Made by a program: the position numbers and the translations under genes
Notes under the pieces: generated by a model
The model's database searches: none
What the model saw: the letters and a program-made list of their open reading frames with translations, nothing else
What the model was told of the DNA's origin: nothing
Shown: one piece after another, positions 43,386 through 53,000 of the stretch
Layout of the letters: every line of letters starts with the position of its first letter
Position numbering within the stretch: position 1 is the first letter of the stretch
NCBI RefSeq assembly: GCF_000513195.1
Contig: NZ_CBVI010000063.1
Location: 1 to 64,000, forward strand
From: Bacteroides timonensis
Lineage (GTDB): Bacteria > Bacteroidota > Bacteroidia > Bacteroidales > Bacteroidaceae
Direction of reading: 5' to 3'
Length of the DNA: 64,000 nt

Positions 43386-43799
43386 ATGATAAAAATGCCA
43401 CCCAAGAAAACAGATTTCGGTTATCTGCGTAACCTGAACCGTCTTAGGCCCGAGATGCACCTTGCTTTGCATATGGCTGTACTTACCATTATTGATAAAT
43501 ATGGGACAGGAGTACTGCATCTGGAACCTCATATCGATATTTACCTGCTTGATATTGAGACAGAACGGATTGAGTTGCAGAACAGCGCCCCCGGAAAAAT
43601 GGCGAAATATCGGACAGCCCGTTATTCCACAGACAGACAGTTCAGGTGCATGATACATGTTGTTTATATGTTCAATGCCTGTATGCCTTCTGAAGAATCG
43701 GATGCATTTATCATCGAACTCAAGGAATTCTTAAAAGAGCGGTTGAATATACGCTGCCGATACCGGAAATGCAAGAAACCCATAGAAGAAAAGAAATAA
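43386..43799 (+). CDS. conserved-looking protein of unknown function
   Basis: A 137-residue soluble protein beginning 31 bases after the channel gene on the same strand. It has no signal peptide or membrane segment. Features are LEPHIDIYLLDIETERIELQ, a helical acidic segment (EESDAFIIELKEFLKERL) and a basic Cys-containing tail (CRYRKCKKPIEEKK). I do not recognise the family. A second ATG at codon 4 is possible. The frame is well bounded and compositionally normal, so it is probably real. Confidence 0.6.
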   Translation: MIKMPPKKTDFGYLRNLNRLRPEMHLALHMAVLTIIDKYGTGVLHLEPHIDIYLLDIETERIELQNSAPGKMAKYRTARYSTDRQFRCMIHVVYMFNACMPSEESDAFIIELKEFLKERLNIRCRYRKCKKPIEEKK

Positions 43800-43831
43800 T
43801 AAAATAGTACAAACCGCCTCTCCCTCAAAAA

Positions 43832-43924
43832 GGCAGCTACCAAGTCGATGTCAAGGTAGCTACCTCGACCACCACTTGGTAGCTACCTCGACACCCTAAA
43901 GGTAGCTACCTCGGCAAGGCCAAG
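43832..43924. repeat. 23-bp tandem array with palindromic core (4 units)
   Basis: GGYAGCTACC starts at 43832, 43855, 43878 and 43901, an exact 23-bp period. The core GGTAGCTACC is self-complementary and is followed by TCGAC or TCGGC in units 2-4. The array lies between two convergent genes. It is the same kind of element as the 22-bp arrays near 9.7-9.9 kb but unrelated in sequence. Confidence 0.85.
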
Positions 43925-44026
43925 TCAGCACCCCCTCTACAGATGCCTGTAGCGGTCTTTCGGGACAGCGGGCGATGATGAGCAAAATAGTAAACAAGGC
44001 GGCAACATAGGGAGGAGAAGATTCCA

Positions 44027-45328
44027 TCATGAATCGCGACCCTGAATGTTGCGATATTGCTGCATAACGTCGTTTCTTATTTCCGTTTCCTCCTTTGTCA
44101 ATGCGAACCCCATATATTTGCAGGTGTGGTCGTTACGCAGGATGCAAATGCACATTCGTTTATAAGTAGGAATCTCACGGAACTCCGGAATATCAATGTC
44201 ATCCAAGTAATCCATCATGACCGGCTTTTTGGCCGTCTTATAGTTTGTATTGTCGGCCACGCGTATCGGGATATTGCGCTCTCTTAGTTTCTGTATCACC
44301 TCTTCGCTAAGGCAGCCTCCTTTGTTCTTCCAGAACCTGATACTGGTCTCCAGCTTTTTCTCATACTTCCGGCGGATCCGTTCCGGCAAAGTGGACAGCA
44401 GGAATTCCATGAACGACTTCCAGGTATATCCTTCGGGAAGGGTGATTTTTTGTCTCCCCATGGCCTGCGTGTTTCCGTAGATTCCACTGAAGTTCACTCC
44501 GTTCACTCTCCCAATCATCCGCCCCCACATAGCGGGGTCAATGACTTTGTATAGTGAAAGGCTCTCTATGGCCTCGCTGATGAAAGGACTTGCCACACGC
44601 TGGCGGTCAAGGCTTACGCCTGCCTGATAGTAGAGGTCGTACAAGCGGTTGTAATCCCATCCGAATTTTCCGTTTGCTACCCAGATGTCCGTAGTTTTCC
44701 AGTCGTAAATCGGATAGAAGTTATAAACGTCCTCATCAATCATCGTACTCCATTCATAATCCTTATAATGTCTGTTTGCACCCCTGTAGATGGTACGCCA
44801 TCGGTTATAACTCTCTTGGGTGCGTATGCCTACCAAGCAGCATGTGCGTGTCGCCTGCTTTTGCTTGTGCAGCCAACGCGAGAATTCTGTCTGGAAATCA
44901 TAATCCCACATCCGGCTGTTGTAGAAAGAAAAGTCATGCAGGGTCATCGCATCCTTCGGCATCGGACGCACCCAAGCCTCTTTCTTGCCCTCATCCCATG
45001 GACGCCAATAGTTCTGATACATTGATGTACAAGTGGTTACCCTGAAAGGTACGCATATCCTATATACATCAAGGATATCGCGGTTCTCGTTGAACGTACG
45101 TTCCACATAGTCTATTGTCATGCTGTATTGTATTTCGTAATCCATGTGAAACACGCCTAACCGAATCGGCAGATTATGCTTGCGGATATAGTCAATGCAC
45201 AAGTTCAATAGCACGCCACTGTCTTTCCCGCCGGAAAAAGATATATAGATATGGTCAAATTCACGGAAGATAAATTCCAACCTCTTTTGCACTAATTCAT
45301 AAACATTCTCTTCTCTTTGAGTACCCAT
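44027..45328 (-). CDS. IbrA-like PP-loop (PAPS-reductase family) protein
   Basis: A 433-residue protein with the adenylating PP-loop SFSGGKDSG near residue 30 and the PAPS-reductase-like fold in the first half. The long C-terminal part (YNRWRTIYRG, NGVNFSGIYG, RICICILRNDHTCKYMG-like block near the end) matches the DUF3440/IbrA group. In enterobacteria IbrA works with the ParB-like IbrB as a regulator; in other bacteria the pair travels on mobile elements. No ibrB is visible on either side here. The actual reaction is unknown; sulfur or nucleotide modification is possible. Confidence 0.82.
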   Translation of the reverse strand: MGTQREENVYELVQKRLEFIFREFDHIYISFSGGKDSGVLLNLCIDYIRKHNLPIRLGVFHMDYEIQYSMTIDYVERTFNENRDILDVYRICVPFRVTTCTSMYQNYWRPWDEGKKEAWVRPMPKDAMTLHDFSFYNSRMWDYDFQTEFSRWLHKQKQATRTCCLVGIRTQESYNRWRTIYRGANRHYKDYEWSTMIDEDVYNFYPIYDWKTTDIWVANGKFGWDYNRLYDLYYQAGVSLDRQRVASPFISEAIESLSLYKVIDPAMWGRMIGRVNGVNFSGIYGNTQAMGRQKITLPEGYTWKSFMEFLLSTLPERIRRKYEKKLETSIRFWKNKGGCLSEEVIQKLRERNIPIRVADNTNYKTAKKPVMMDYLDDIDIPEFREIPTYKRMCICILRNDHTCKYMGFALTKEETEIRNDVMQQYRNIQGRDS

Positions 45329-45399
45329 AACCGTTTTCTATTATTCAATTAAATCATTCAGATGTGGGGCTATCCTGACATGAATACACATGTATTGGT

Positions 45400-47436
45400 C
45401 TATTTCATGGGATGTGTGAAAATCAGCCGTGCACCATTATTATAATCGGGATCCACCCAAATATCGCCACCCAGATGGCGTATTACCATTCTGCAAATAG
45501 TCAGCCCGAGCCCCGTCCCTTGTACGAAATCATCAACTTTCGTAAAGCGTTCAAAAATGCGTTCGTGCATACCCTGGGGAATACCACATCCGGTATCGGT
45601 TACGGAGAAAACCAGCATGCCATGCTCATCATCCTTCTCAACAGACAGTGTCACCCGTCCACCTTCGGAAGTGAACTTGAACGAGTTATACAATAGATTT
45701 TTCAAGATCTGTTGTAACCTTTGTGAGTCGGTATATACCATGCAGCTATCATATTCCGACTCAAACGAAACCATCAGCTGTTGTGCCGCAGGAGCCAGTC
45801 TCAAGGAATCCACAACCCCGCGGCCAAGTGCTATCACATCACAATCCTCCATATAAAAAGAAGGATGTTCCGACTCCAGACGGGCAACATCCAATACATC
45901 ATCAACCAGACGTAACAGTGCGTCTGAATTCTTACGGATAATATTAACAAATTCTTGCTGTTCCTTATCTTCACCCGCATACATATCGACCAATACGCAT
46001 GAAAAACCAACAATTGCATTTAATGGCGTGCGTATCTCGTGACTCATGTTTGCAACAAATGCACTTTTCATCTGGTTTGCATCCTCTGCCCGTTTTCTCG
46101 CCTCTTCCGCATTGTCTTTTGCGATACGCAACTCTGCCTCGGACTGCCGTAGTTTTGACTCGGAGGCTTGTAATAAGTGTTTGTCTTCCATCAGTTGACG
46201 GTTACTCTCCAGTAAATTGTTTTTCAGCTTCTTTGTCTTTATATAAAATGAAAATGAAACAATAGTGCCTAACAGCAAGGATATGACGACAAACAACAAT
46301 ATTTTCAACTCTATTGAATAGACTTCAAAGAAGCTTAGGGGACGATTTAAGAAATCCGAATGTTCCGGAAGTTCATTTGCACTAACTTTAAGCTCCTCCA
46401 ATTTATTGTAATCGAAGAGATAATGCATCGGCAATACATAATACTCCGGTTTTACCTGATGTCCGGAGTGTATTATCTCATACGCTTTTTTCCCGACACG
46501 TCCTGCCAAGTCATCGTATAAAGGAACATAGCCGCCGACAGACCAATAGCCAATACTACTGGATGTAAGGCTGAAAGCCGGAACTGAGGGAACGACATGG
46601 GTAAACGCATAAACGGAATTATTAATATAAGCCATGTCATTGCTGTCAATGCGCCAGATGCCTACCAGGATGGCCGTGTTGGCAGGTATTTCCTTTAGGG
46701 TATCTACCGCTTGGTCAAGGGACAACTTGCGCCCGTCAATCATAGTAACTTCCAGTTCGGGAGATGCCTGCATATAATCATTGACCAATGCCCACTGGAT
46801 AAGTCCGTTATAGGTATTGTCTGATAGAAAAGCTATATGATTGGTTTGGGGGTATAGACGTTTGATTAATTCTACCGTTTTGTCCATATCATATTGGTAT
46901 GCATAGCAAGCTGCCACATTGGTACGCCTGCGCATCCTGTCAATCAAATCTATACTGTGTGGAGAAAAAGTTTTTAGGTCAATAGAGTCATTTGGAGGCA
47001 GCATGACTCCATGTCGTGAAGCGCGTGAACATATCACAGGCAAGTCCGTATGGTCTTTGGTTTCATATTCCTTACTCAGATAGGCAGTCCATGCCTCTCC
47101 GCCTAAAAGTAACATCAGTTTTGCTTGTGGATGTTTGCAGCGGATTTCATACAGCCGTTGGGGCCAGTAGAACATACCTTTCAGATTGAATACGTTCATA
47201 TTTTCAACTACAACCGGCAATGTTCCTCCTAAGTTATTATAGGTTTCTATAAAATTGTTGATCCCGTCGTATATATATTTGGTATCTGACGTATAAGATG
47301 TTACAATCAGAATTTCTCCATCGACCGGATTACTTGTCCTTTCTGAAGATGAAGATGCTTTCAGTGTGTTTGAATAACAAAAAACTAAGAGTGCTACAAG
47401 CAATAATAGCCTAAGTTCTTTGGCATGTTTTTCCAT
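45400..47436 (-). CDS. sensor histidine kinase 4 with ABC-substrate-binding-like sensor
   Basis: A 678-residue kinase. Signal peptide, a periplasmic ABC-substrate-binding-like domain at about 40-330 (EILIVTSYTSDTKYIYDGIN, GYWSVGGYVPLYDDLAGRVG), membrane helix at about 372-394, coiled coil, HisKA with His466 (NMSHEIRTPLNA), and HATPase (DTGCGIP, GTGLGLTICRMV). There is no PAS, receiver or output domain. The sensor resembles that of kinase 1, but the PAS domains are absent. The longest frame starts at TTG 47448; ATG 47436 precedes the signal peptide and has a -7 element 26 bases upstream, so it is chosen. Confidence 0.92.
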   Translation of the reverse strand: MEKHAKELRLLLLVALLVFCYSNTLKASSSSERTSNPVDGEILIVTSYTSDTKYIYDGINNFIETYNNLGGTLPVVVENMNVFNLKGMFYWPQRLYEIRCKHPQAKLMLLLGGEAWTAYLSKEYETKDHTDLPVICSRASRHGVMLPPNDSIDLKTFSPHSIDLIDRMRRRTNVAACYAYQYDMDKTVELIKRLYPQTNHIAFLSDNTYNGLIQWALVNDYMQASPELEVTMIDGRKLSLDQAVDTLKEIPANTAILVGIWRIDSNDMAYINNSVYAFTHVVPSVPAFSLTSSSIGYWSVGGYVPLYDDLAGRVGKKAYEIIHSGHQVKPEYYVLPMHYLFDYNKLEELKVSANELPEHSDFLNRPLSFFEVYSIELKILLFVVISLLLGTIVSFSFYIKTKKLKNNLLESNRQLMEDKHLLQASESKLRQSEAELRIAKDNAEEARKRAEDANQMKSAFVANMSHEIRTPLNAIVGFSCVLVDMYAGEDKEQQEFVNIIRKNSDALLRLVDDVLDVARLESEHPSFYMEDCDVIALGRGVVDSLRLAPAAQQLMVSFESEYDSCMVYTDSQRLQQILKNLLYNSFKFTSEGGRVTLSVEKDDEHGMLVFSVTDTGCGIPQGMHERIFERFTKVDDFVQGTGLGLTICRMVIRHLGGDIWVDPDYNNGARLIFTHPMK

Positions 47437-47461
47437 TAAAATATGCAATTATATTGTCATG

Positions 47462-47469
47462 CAAATATA
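47462..47469 (-). promoter_or_regulatory. -7 promoter element of sensor kinase 4
   Basis: On the minus strand TATATTTG fits TAnnTTTG, 26 bases upstream of ATG 47436. Confidence 0.55.
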
Positions 47470-47510
47470 AGTCTTTTTTCGGTTATAAATATTATTTGTG
47501 AACAAAATGA

Positions 47511-47548
47511 GTGGGGGCTATTGGATGAACACATCCATTGGCCCCCAC
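47511..47548 (-). terminator. intrinsic terminator of the small secreted-protein gene
   Basis: GTGGGGGC (47511-47518) pairs with GCCCCCAC (47541-47548), with an inner TGGATG/CATCCA stem. On the minus strand a T-rich stretch follows. It lies 16 bases beyond the stop of the gene at 47565. Confidence 0.7.
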
Positions 47549-47564
47549 CCATCTTTAGCCTTGA

Positions 47565-47837
47565 TTAAAAATCATCCTTGTCATCAAAGCAATATCCGGC
47601 CACACAAAAGCCATCCCGCAGCAGGAATGATAAAGTCCTTCCGGATACTCTTGCCTCAATGACTTTCTCACCTTGCCGGATGCCTGGTACATCATTTATT
47701 TCTTTGTACCGTTTTTTAAGGTCTATCTCGGAAAGCCCACGACTCTTCGGGATGAGGGTACATGTTGGTAATGGCTGGCTCATAAATGTCAAAGCCAACA
47801 AGGCTGATAAATTTCCGGCCAACAGTTGTTGTTTCAT
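47565..47837 (-). CDS. small secreted or lipoprotein-like protein, unknown function
   Basis: A 90-residue frame from ATG 47837: a hydrophobic N-terminal segment (LLAGNLSALLALTFMS), then PTCTLIPKSRGLSEIDLKKR and a short beta-rich body ending FCVAGYCFDDKDDF. Cys32 could be a lipidated or disulfide residue. A GTG at 47900 would extend it by 21 residues without a signal-like start. A perfect -7 element upstream (47938-47945) and a strong terminator downstream support a real transcript on this strand. The family is not recognised. Confidence 0.55.
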   Translation of the reverse strand: MKQQLLAGNLSALLALTFMSQPLPTCTLIPKSRGLSEIDLKKRYKEINDVPGIRQGEKVIEARVSGRTLSFLLRDGFCVAGYCFDDKDDF

Positions 47838-47937
47838 GTTAAAAGTGTTTGTTTGCTCGATGTTCCGAAGCTTGTTGCTAATGACAGAAGCGCAGAACAC
47901 CTCTTTCCGTTTTACTGACTGCCAAGTCTGAATTCCT

Positions 47938-47945
47938 CAAAGTTA
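47938..47945 (-). promoter_or_regulatory. -7 promoter element of the small secreted-protein gene
   Basis: On the minus strand TAACTTTG fits TAnnTTTG. It is 101 bases from ATG 47837, or 38 bases from the alternative GTG. Confidence 0.45.
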
Positions 47946-47965
47946 TATCTAATTGTTTCAGATAC

Positions 47966-47973
47966 TATCTTTG
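47966..47973 (+). promoter_or_regulatory. orphan plus-strand -7 element
   Basis: TATCTTTG, a perfect TAnnTTTG match, back-to-back with the minus-strand element at 47938-47945. It is flanked by GTTTCA/TGAAAC/GTTTCA half-sites (47955, 47972, 47982). No plus-strand gene starts before HU at 48340. A 9-bp stem-loop at 48029-48053 lies downstream. Otherwise the gap up to 48295 holds nothing recognisable. Confidence 0.35.
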
Positions 47974-48295
47974 AAACGGTTGTTTCAGAATTGACTGTTT
48001 TGTACAACTTGTAGATAACGCTTCCATTCGGACAACCCTCTTTTGGTTGTTCGATAATAAAAACATTGTATCAGGTCAATAGTTGGTACAATTCGGGTAA
48101 ATCTTGTACCTAAACGGGTATAATTTTTATTATAGGAAATTGCATCTCTACCACAGTAAAATAAGATATCTATTACGTATAGCATACTTAGCGGATGCTC
48201 TAACGGACATTCTAACAATAAAAGAGTATTTGCGGGAAATAAAAGTGTTTGTAAAATAGTTGTCCTGTTATCGGATTAATTTGCGGTTTTATTAT

Positions 48296-48303
48296 TACCT
48301 TTG
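48296..48303 (+). promoter_or_regulatory. -7 promoter element of the HU gene
   Basis: TACCTTTG, perfect match to TAnnTTTG, 36 bases before the ATG at 48340. Confidence 0.6.
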
Positions 48304-48339
48304 TCTTCTAATTAACTAGAAACTAATAATATATAACCT

Positions 48340-48612
48340 ATGACAAAAGCGGATGTTATAAAAGAAATAGTCCAGAAAACGGGTATCGACCAAGAGGCGG
48401 TATCACAAGTTGTGGAAGCGATGATGAGTTCCATAAAGGAAGCAATGGCTGGTGGTGATGAAGTGTTCCTGCGTGGTTTCGGCAGTTTTATCATCAAACG
48501 TCGTGCGGAGAAAATGGGTAGAAATATATCTCAAAATACAAGTATGATCATTCCTGCCCATAATATTCCTGCTTTTAAACCGGCTGAATCTTTTGTGAAA
48601 ATGATAAAATAG
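48340..48612 (+). CDS. HU/IHF-family DNA-binding protein
   Basis: A 90-residue nucleoid protein of standard HU length. It starts MTKADVIKEIVQKTGI, with the HU signature GDEVFLRGFGSFIIKRRAEK and a DNA-binding arm containing RNISQNTSMIIPAHNIPAFKP; the conserved arm Pro is present. It bends and compacts DNA as a dimer. Single-gene unit with its own promoter. The DNA downstream is noncoding up to the small minus-strand gene. Confidence 0.95.
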   Translation: MTKADVIKEIVQKTGIDQEAVSQVVEAMMSSIKEAMAGGDEVFLRGFGSFIIKRRAEKMGRNISQNTSMIIPAHNIPAFKPAESFVKMIK

Positions 48613-48733
48613 CTTTGTTTGTTAATAGCTTTAATAATTAGTAAGAATGCACCTCTGAGTCCGAACTTTTTAAGTGGAGATTCAGGGGTTACTTATGTTT
48701 CCGCTAATAGACGCTTCACCTTAACGGTTATAA

Positions 48734-48916
48734 TCAATATTTAGTAAGATTATACTTTTCTCTAAGAAGAGTCTGTTCTTCTGCTGTCAATGAATTGAAA
48801 TAACCCTTCCATCCTGGGCAAAAATTAATGTGCCAGCGCCAGAAACGTCCGGGCAACGACCTCGGCTTCTTTTCATACTTGGCTCTTAATGAGCAATTTT
48901 TACACTTCTGTTCCAT
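48734..48916 (-). CDS. small conserved Cys-containing protein
   Basis: A 60-residue protein from ATG 48916: MEQKCKNCSLRAKYEKKPRS, then a Trp-rich centre (RFWRWHINFCPGWKGYFNSL) and LREKYNLTKY. CxxC plus a later Cys and a His suggest metal binding. Short proteins with this layout are common in Bacteroides (from memory); no function is known. A well-formed promoter lies 86 bases upstream, which supports it as a real gene. Confidence 0.7.
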   Translation of the reverse strand: MEQKCKNCSLRAKYEKKPRSLPGRFWRWHINFCPGWKGYFNSLTAEEQTLLREKYNLTKY

Positions 48917-49001
48917 AATAATGCATATTGGTTATATTTTTATTGCAGGATGTACTCATATTAAAATTGCTTGACGGTATGATTCATCCTGCCATCTTGG
49001 A

Positions 49002-49035
49002 CAAAGATAGGTCTTTGGGGGATACGGTTTGCAAA
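49002..49035 (-). promoter_or_regulatory. -33/-7 promoter of the small Cys-containing protein
   Basis: On the minus strand TTTG (49032-49035), 22 bases, then TATCTTTG (49002-49009), a full match to the Bacteroides housekeeping promoter form. Confidence 0.6.
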
Positions 49036-49573
49036 TAATGGCTCTTTTTTTAGAAGCTTTTCTACTTTAACTGCTTACATCTTCGATGCCTATATTTACA
49101 ATCAGTTGGATAATATTGTACATATTGATGAGCTGCAATTTATTAGTACTTATTTTACCTAAATAGATACCTTCCAATATCAGCTAATCGCTATTTTTGC
49201 ATTAGCTAAGACTGGTTAGTTCAAAAGTCTACAGATATGGTGGAATCATCTGCTATTGAGGGTATAGAGGCCCTTCTGTAAACTTGAGATTTTTCAGTTG
49301 GAAACGTCAGAATAAGAAGATAGTTTGTGACACGTTGATATTGCATTTAGCTTTACGATGCAGTGGCATTTTTATCTTCTGTATAATTTATTGAACAATA
49401 ATCATAGTTAAGTAAGAGGCATTATAAGAAAGTAGAAATTATTGTTTAGTTAATAAATGGGGGAGTCCTAACCTCCATATATAAGATGGGTTAGTTGTGA
49501 AGCTTATCCACTTGATAAAGCAAATAAATAAAAAGTTTATTCTATTTATAGAGGCTTTTTTAATGTGCTGGTC
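49036..49573. other. AT-rich intergenic DNA, no gene recognised
   Basis: All six frames are short and broken. No tRNA, known riboswitch or terminator could be supported. It is the left half of a 1.1-kb gap whose right half carries duplicated hairpins and an inverted repeat. Confidence 0.4.
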
Positions 49574-49604
49574 GGAAGGATGAACTGTGACAGTCCGTCC
49601 TTTC
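49574..49604 (+). repeat. duplicated hairpin element, copy 1
   Basis: A 14-position stem around loop TGA: GGAAGGATGAACTG with CAGTCCGTCCTTTC, with one A-C mismatch and two G-T pairs. It is closely similar to the hairpin at 49783-49814. Confidence 0.6.
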
Positions 49605-49625
49605 GGAATTTTAAAGGTTTGATAA

Positions 49626-49744
49626 TATAAAAACTCTATCTATATATAGGAAAAATGAGTCTGTGATCTCTTAGATTTGTATTCATATTTTATTGTTCTA
49701 TCGTTTTGTGGTGTTATTTCTTATTTTTAGATAGAGTTCTTATA
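49626..49744. repeat. 17-bp inverted repeat with 85-base spacer
   Basis: The left arm TATAAAAACTCTATCTA (49626-49642) matches the reverse complement of the right arm (49728-49744) at 16 of 17 bases. It lies between the two duplicated hairpins, upstream of the second HTCS. Confidence 0.65.
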
Positions 49745-49782
49745 CTGTGTGAAGTAGTTTCTCCTCAATGTATGAGGATAAA

Positions 49783-49814
49783 GAAAGGGACGGACTGTGA
49801 TAGCCCGTTCCTTC
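49783..49814 (+). repeat. duplicated hairpin element, copy 2
   Basis: GAAAGGGACGGACT pairs with AGCCCGTTCCTTC around GTGAT. It keeps the same A-C mismatch position and the GGACTGTGA-type loop region as copy 1. Confidence 0.6.
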
Positions 49815-49923
49815 TTACAATAATAAGAATAGTGTAGTCAGTCATATTAGCTTTAGGCATTTATCCTACAATAAATTAGGATAAGCTTCGTGCCAAAAGC
49901 TGGGAAGAAAGGTGGAATATTTA

Positions 49924-49954
49924 TTGTTATTTTGCGTTAAAAATATTATTTTTG
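49924..49954 (+). promoter_or_regulatory. -33/-7 promoter of the second HTCS
   Basis: TTG (49924-49926), 20-base spacer, TATTTTTG (49947-49954), 57 bases before the ATG. This is a good constitutive-type Bacteroides promoter. Confidence 0.6.
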
Positions 49955-50011
49955 TAAATTAACTTAATTAGCGATATATAATATCACTAAACCAAATATC
50001 CTTATTTCTAT

Positions 50012-53000
50012 ATGAAAAAGATTATATATTTTTTAGGACTGCTGTTTCCTCTATTCTGCCATGCCCAGATTTACAAGTATATCGGAGTAGAGGAAGGCCT
50101 GAGCCACCGACGTGTATATGCCATAAGTAAGGATTCTAAAGGATATATGTGGTTTCTTACTCATAGTGGCATAGACCGCTATGACGGGAAGAATATCAAA
50201 ACCTATCATTTGATGGATGGGAATGAAGAGTTGAGTTCACTGATCAATCTGAATTGGCTGCATTTGGACAATGAAGGTCGGTTGTGGGAAACCGGACGCA
50301 AAGGTCGCGTATATTGTTATGATATAAGAAGTGATATGTTTCGTCTGTTGTATAAGATTCCAGAAGAAAACACTTCTGTACCCATACTTGTCACTCATAG
50401 TTTCATTGACTTGAATGAGGTTATATGGTTATGCAATGACCGTTACATTTATCTGTACGACACCAATTCCCGAACTGTAGAAAGATTGGAAAACCGTTTG
50501 AATGAAAGTATAAAAGGCATTATACAGATAGCCCCCGACCGTTATTTTATAGGTACCGAGAAAGGGGTACACCATGCTCGATTGAGAAATCGGGAAATGA
50601 CCCTCCTCCCCTGCGACAAACTCGACAACCTGAATATAGAGGTTAATAGCATGTATTTCGATAAAGTCTTACGTAAACTGTTCATTGGCACTTTCCAACA
50701 AGGAATATATATCTACGATATGAATACAAAAACCACTTTACGGGGAGCTCCGGGAATGGAAGAAATAAGTATTCTCCGTATATGTCCTTTTGAAGAAAAC
50801 TCATTGTTGCTGGCTACGGAAGGTGCAGGTGTTTTCTGCATGAACAAGATTACTTATAAAGCTATCCCTTTTATTGTTTCCGGTCATAAGGATTATGCAG
50901 GTTTAAAAAGCAACACGGTTCCTGATATTTACATTGACCATGAAAAGCGTATCTGGATGGCAGATTTTCCTTTTGGTGTTACTTTATGTGACCGTCGTTA
51001 CAGCAATTATAATTGGATGCGGAATATAGAAGATAATCCGCAATCCTTAGTGAACAATAAAGTGAATGTCATTATGGAAGACAGCCAAGAGGACCTGTGG
51101 TATGGAACCGGAGATGGGATCAGCTTATATTCCCGGCATACAGGAAAATGGCATACTTTTTTCTCTCCTATAACAAACCCTGCTGCTTACAAAAAGGATC
51201 AGATTTTTATAGCCTTATGTGAGGTGAAACCAGGCATCATCTGGGCGGCAGGATATGGTTCGGATATTCTACAGATAGACAAGCATAATCTATCTGTAAA
51301 ATTATTGGATATTTCTGAAATGGAGTCAGACAAAGTACGCCCGGACAAATATATCTGCGAGATTATTAAAGACTCAAAAGGCAATATCTGGTCGGGCGGT
51401 TATTACAATCTGAAATGTTTTGATAGTACACTGCAGAATGTCAGGCTATATAGGGGATTGAATTTTATCACGGCATTGGCAGAGAAGGATGCACGACATA
51501 TATGGGTAGGTACGGCAGTTGGCGTTTTCTTGCTGGACAAGCAGACCGGAAATTTCAAGGGACTTGAGCTACCTGTAAAAGCCAATTATGTCAATGCATT
51601 GAATCAAGATGCTGATGGCAAACTGTATATTGCCACTAATGGTTCCGGATTGTTGGTTTATGATAGTAAGGAAAACAAATTTAGCCATTACGATACAGCA
51701 AACAGTTCTTTGATATCAAATAATGTCTACAGCGTATTATTCAGCATGAATGACATTGTAATGATGAGTACCGAAAAAGGGCTTAGCGCCTTTATTCCCT
51801 CTAAACAGATATTTCACAACTGGACAAAAGACCAAGGACTTATGCCTAGTAATTTCAATCCGCAAGCAGGTGTTATAAGGAAGAACGGGAACTTGGTCTT
51901 CGGCAGTTCTAACGGAGCTGTGGAATTTAATCGAAAGATTAATATTCCGGAACGAAAAACGTCCCGTATGGTATTCCACGACTTAAGGATTCTTTATCAG
52001 AGTGTGAATCCCTCCACGGAGGAATCACCGCTTACCAATGATATAGACAGTATAAAGGTCTTGAGGCTAAAAAGTTCTCAGAACACGTTCTCGCTGGGTA
52101 TATCTTCTATTAATTACGATTATCCCTCCAACATTCTTTATTCATGGAAGTTGGAAGGTTTTTATGATGAGTGGAGCCAGCCTGACCGTCAAGGCATTAT
52201 TAGTTTTACCAATCTATATTCCGGTGACTATAAGTTGCGCGTCCGGGCGATTTCTAACGAAGACAGTGGATTGATACTCGAAGAACGTTCCATAGATATT
52301 ATAATAGAAAAGCCGATATGGTTAAGCTGGTGGGCAGTCGGACTATATATACTGCTGTTCATATCCGGATGTGCAATAATCATGCATTTCTTGTCTTTAA
52401 AGAAACAGCGTAAGTTGTCTGAAGAAAAAGTACGTTTCTTTATCAATACGGCACATGATTTACGGACTCCTATCACACTGATCAAAGCTCCGCTGGAAGA
52501 TATTGATTCCAAGGAATCATTAAGCCGGGACGCAAAACTGAACTTGCAAACGGCACTGAGAAATACTAATTCACTTTTCCGGATGACTACTAATCTCATC
52601 AACTTGGAAAGGATAAACATGTATGCTTCCGAGCTTTATGTAGCGGAATATGATTTAGATGCATTCATGGCAGAAACAATTGAGGCTTTCCGTGCCTATG
52701 CGGCTGTGAAAGAAGTGGAACTGCGGTATAAACGGAATCTCAAAGATCTGCATGTATGGTTTGACCGGGATAAAATGGACTCTATCTTGAAGAATCTTAT
52801 ATCAAATGCCATCAAATACACCCATGCCGGAGGAAGTGTCACTGTTTCGGTTGGGGAAACCATTCAGTCATGGACTGTAGAGGTGAGTGATACGGGTATT
52901 GGTATTCCGGGGAATGAGCAGCATAAATTGTTCCGTTACTTCTTCAGGGCTACTAATGCTGTCAATTCAAAACTTGTAGGAAGTGGCATCGGATTGATGC

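Noticed and set aside
43832-43924. Periodic palindromic repeats resembling a small CRISPR array or iteron origin
   Set aside because: There are no true spacers; four 23-bp units lie between convergent genes and no replication initiator gene is present, so neither reading is supported.
47578-47931. 117-codon plus-strand frame opposite the small secreted-protein gene
   Set aside because: The minus strand has the matching promoter (47938-47945) and terminator (47511-47548); the plus frame has neither.
49626-49744. Phase-variable invertible promoter
   Set aside because: The arms are similar in size to known invertible repeats, but no invertase gene is in the window and no clear -7 element was found between the arms; kept only as one option in the findings.
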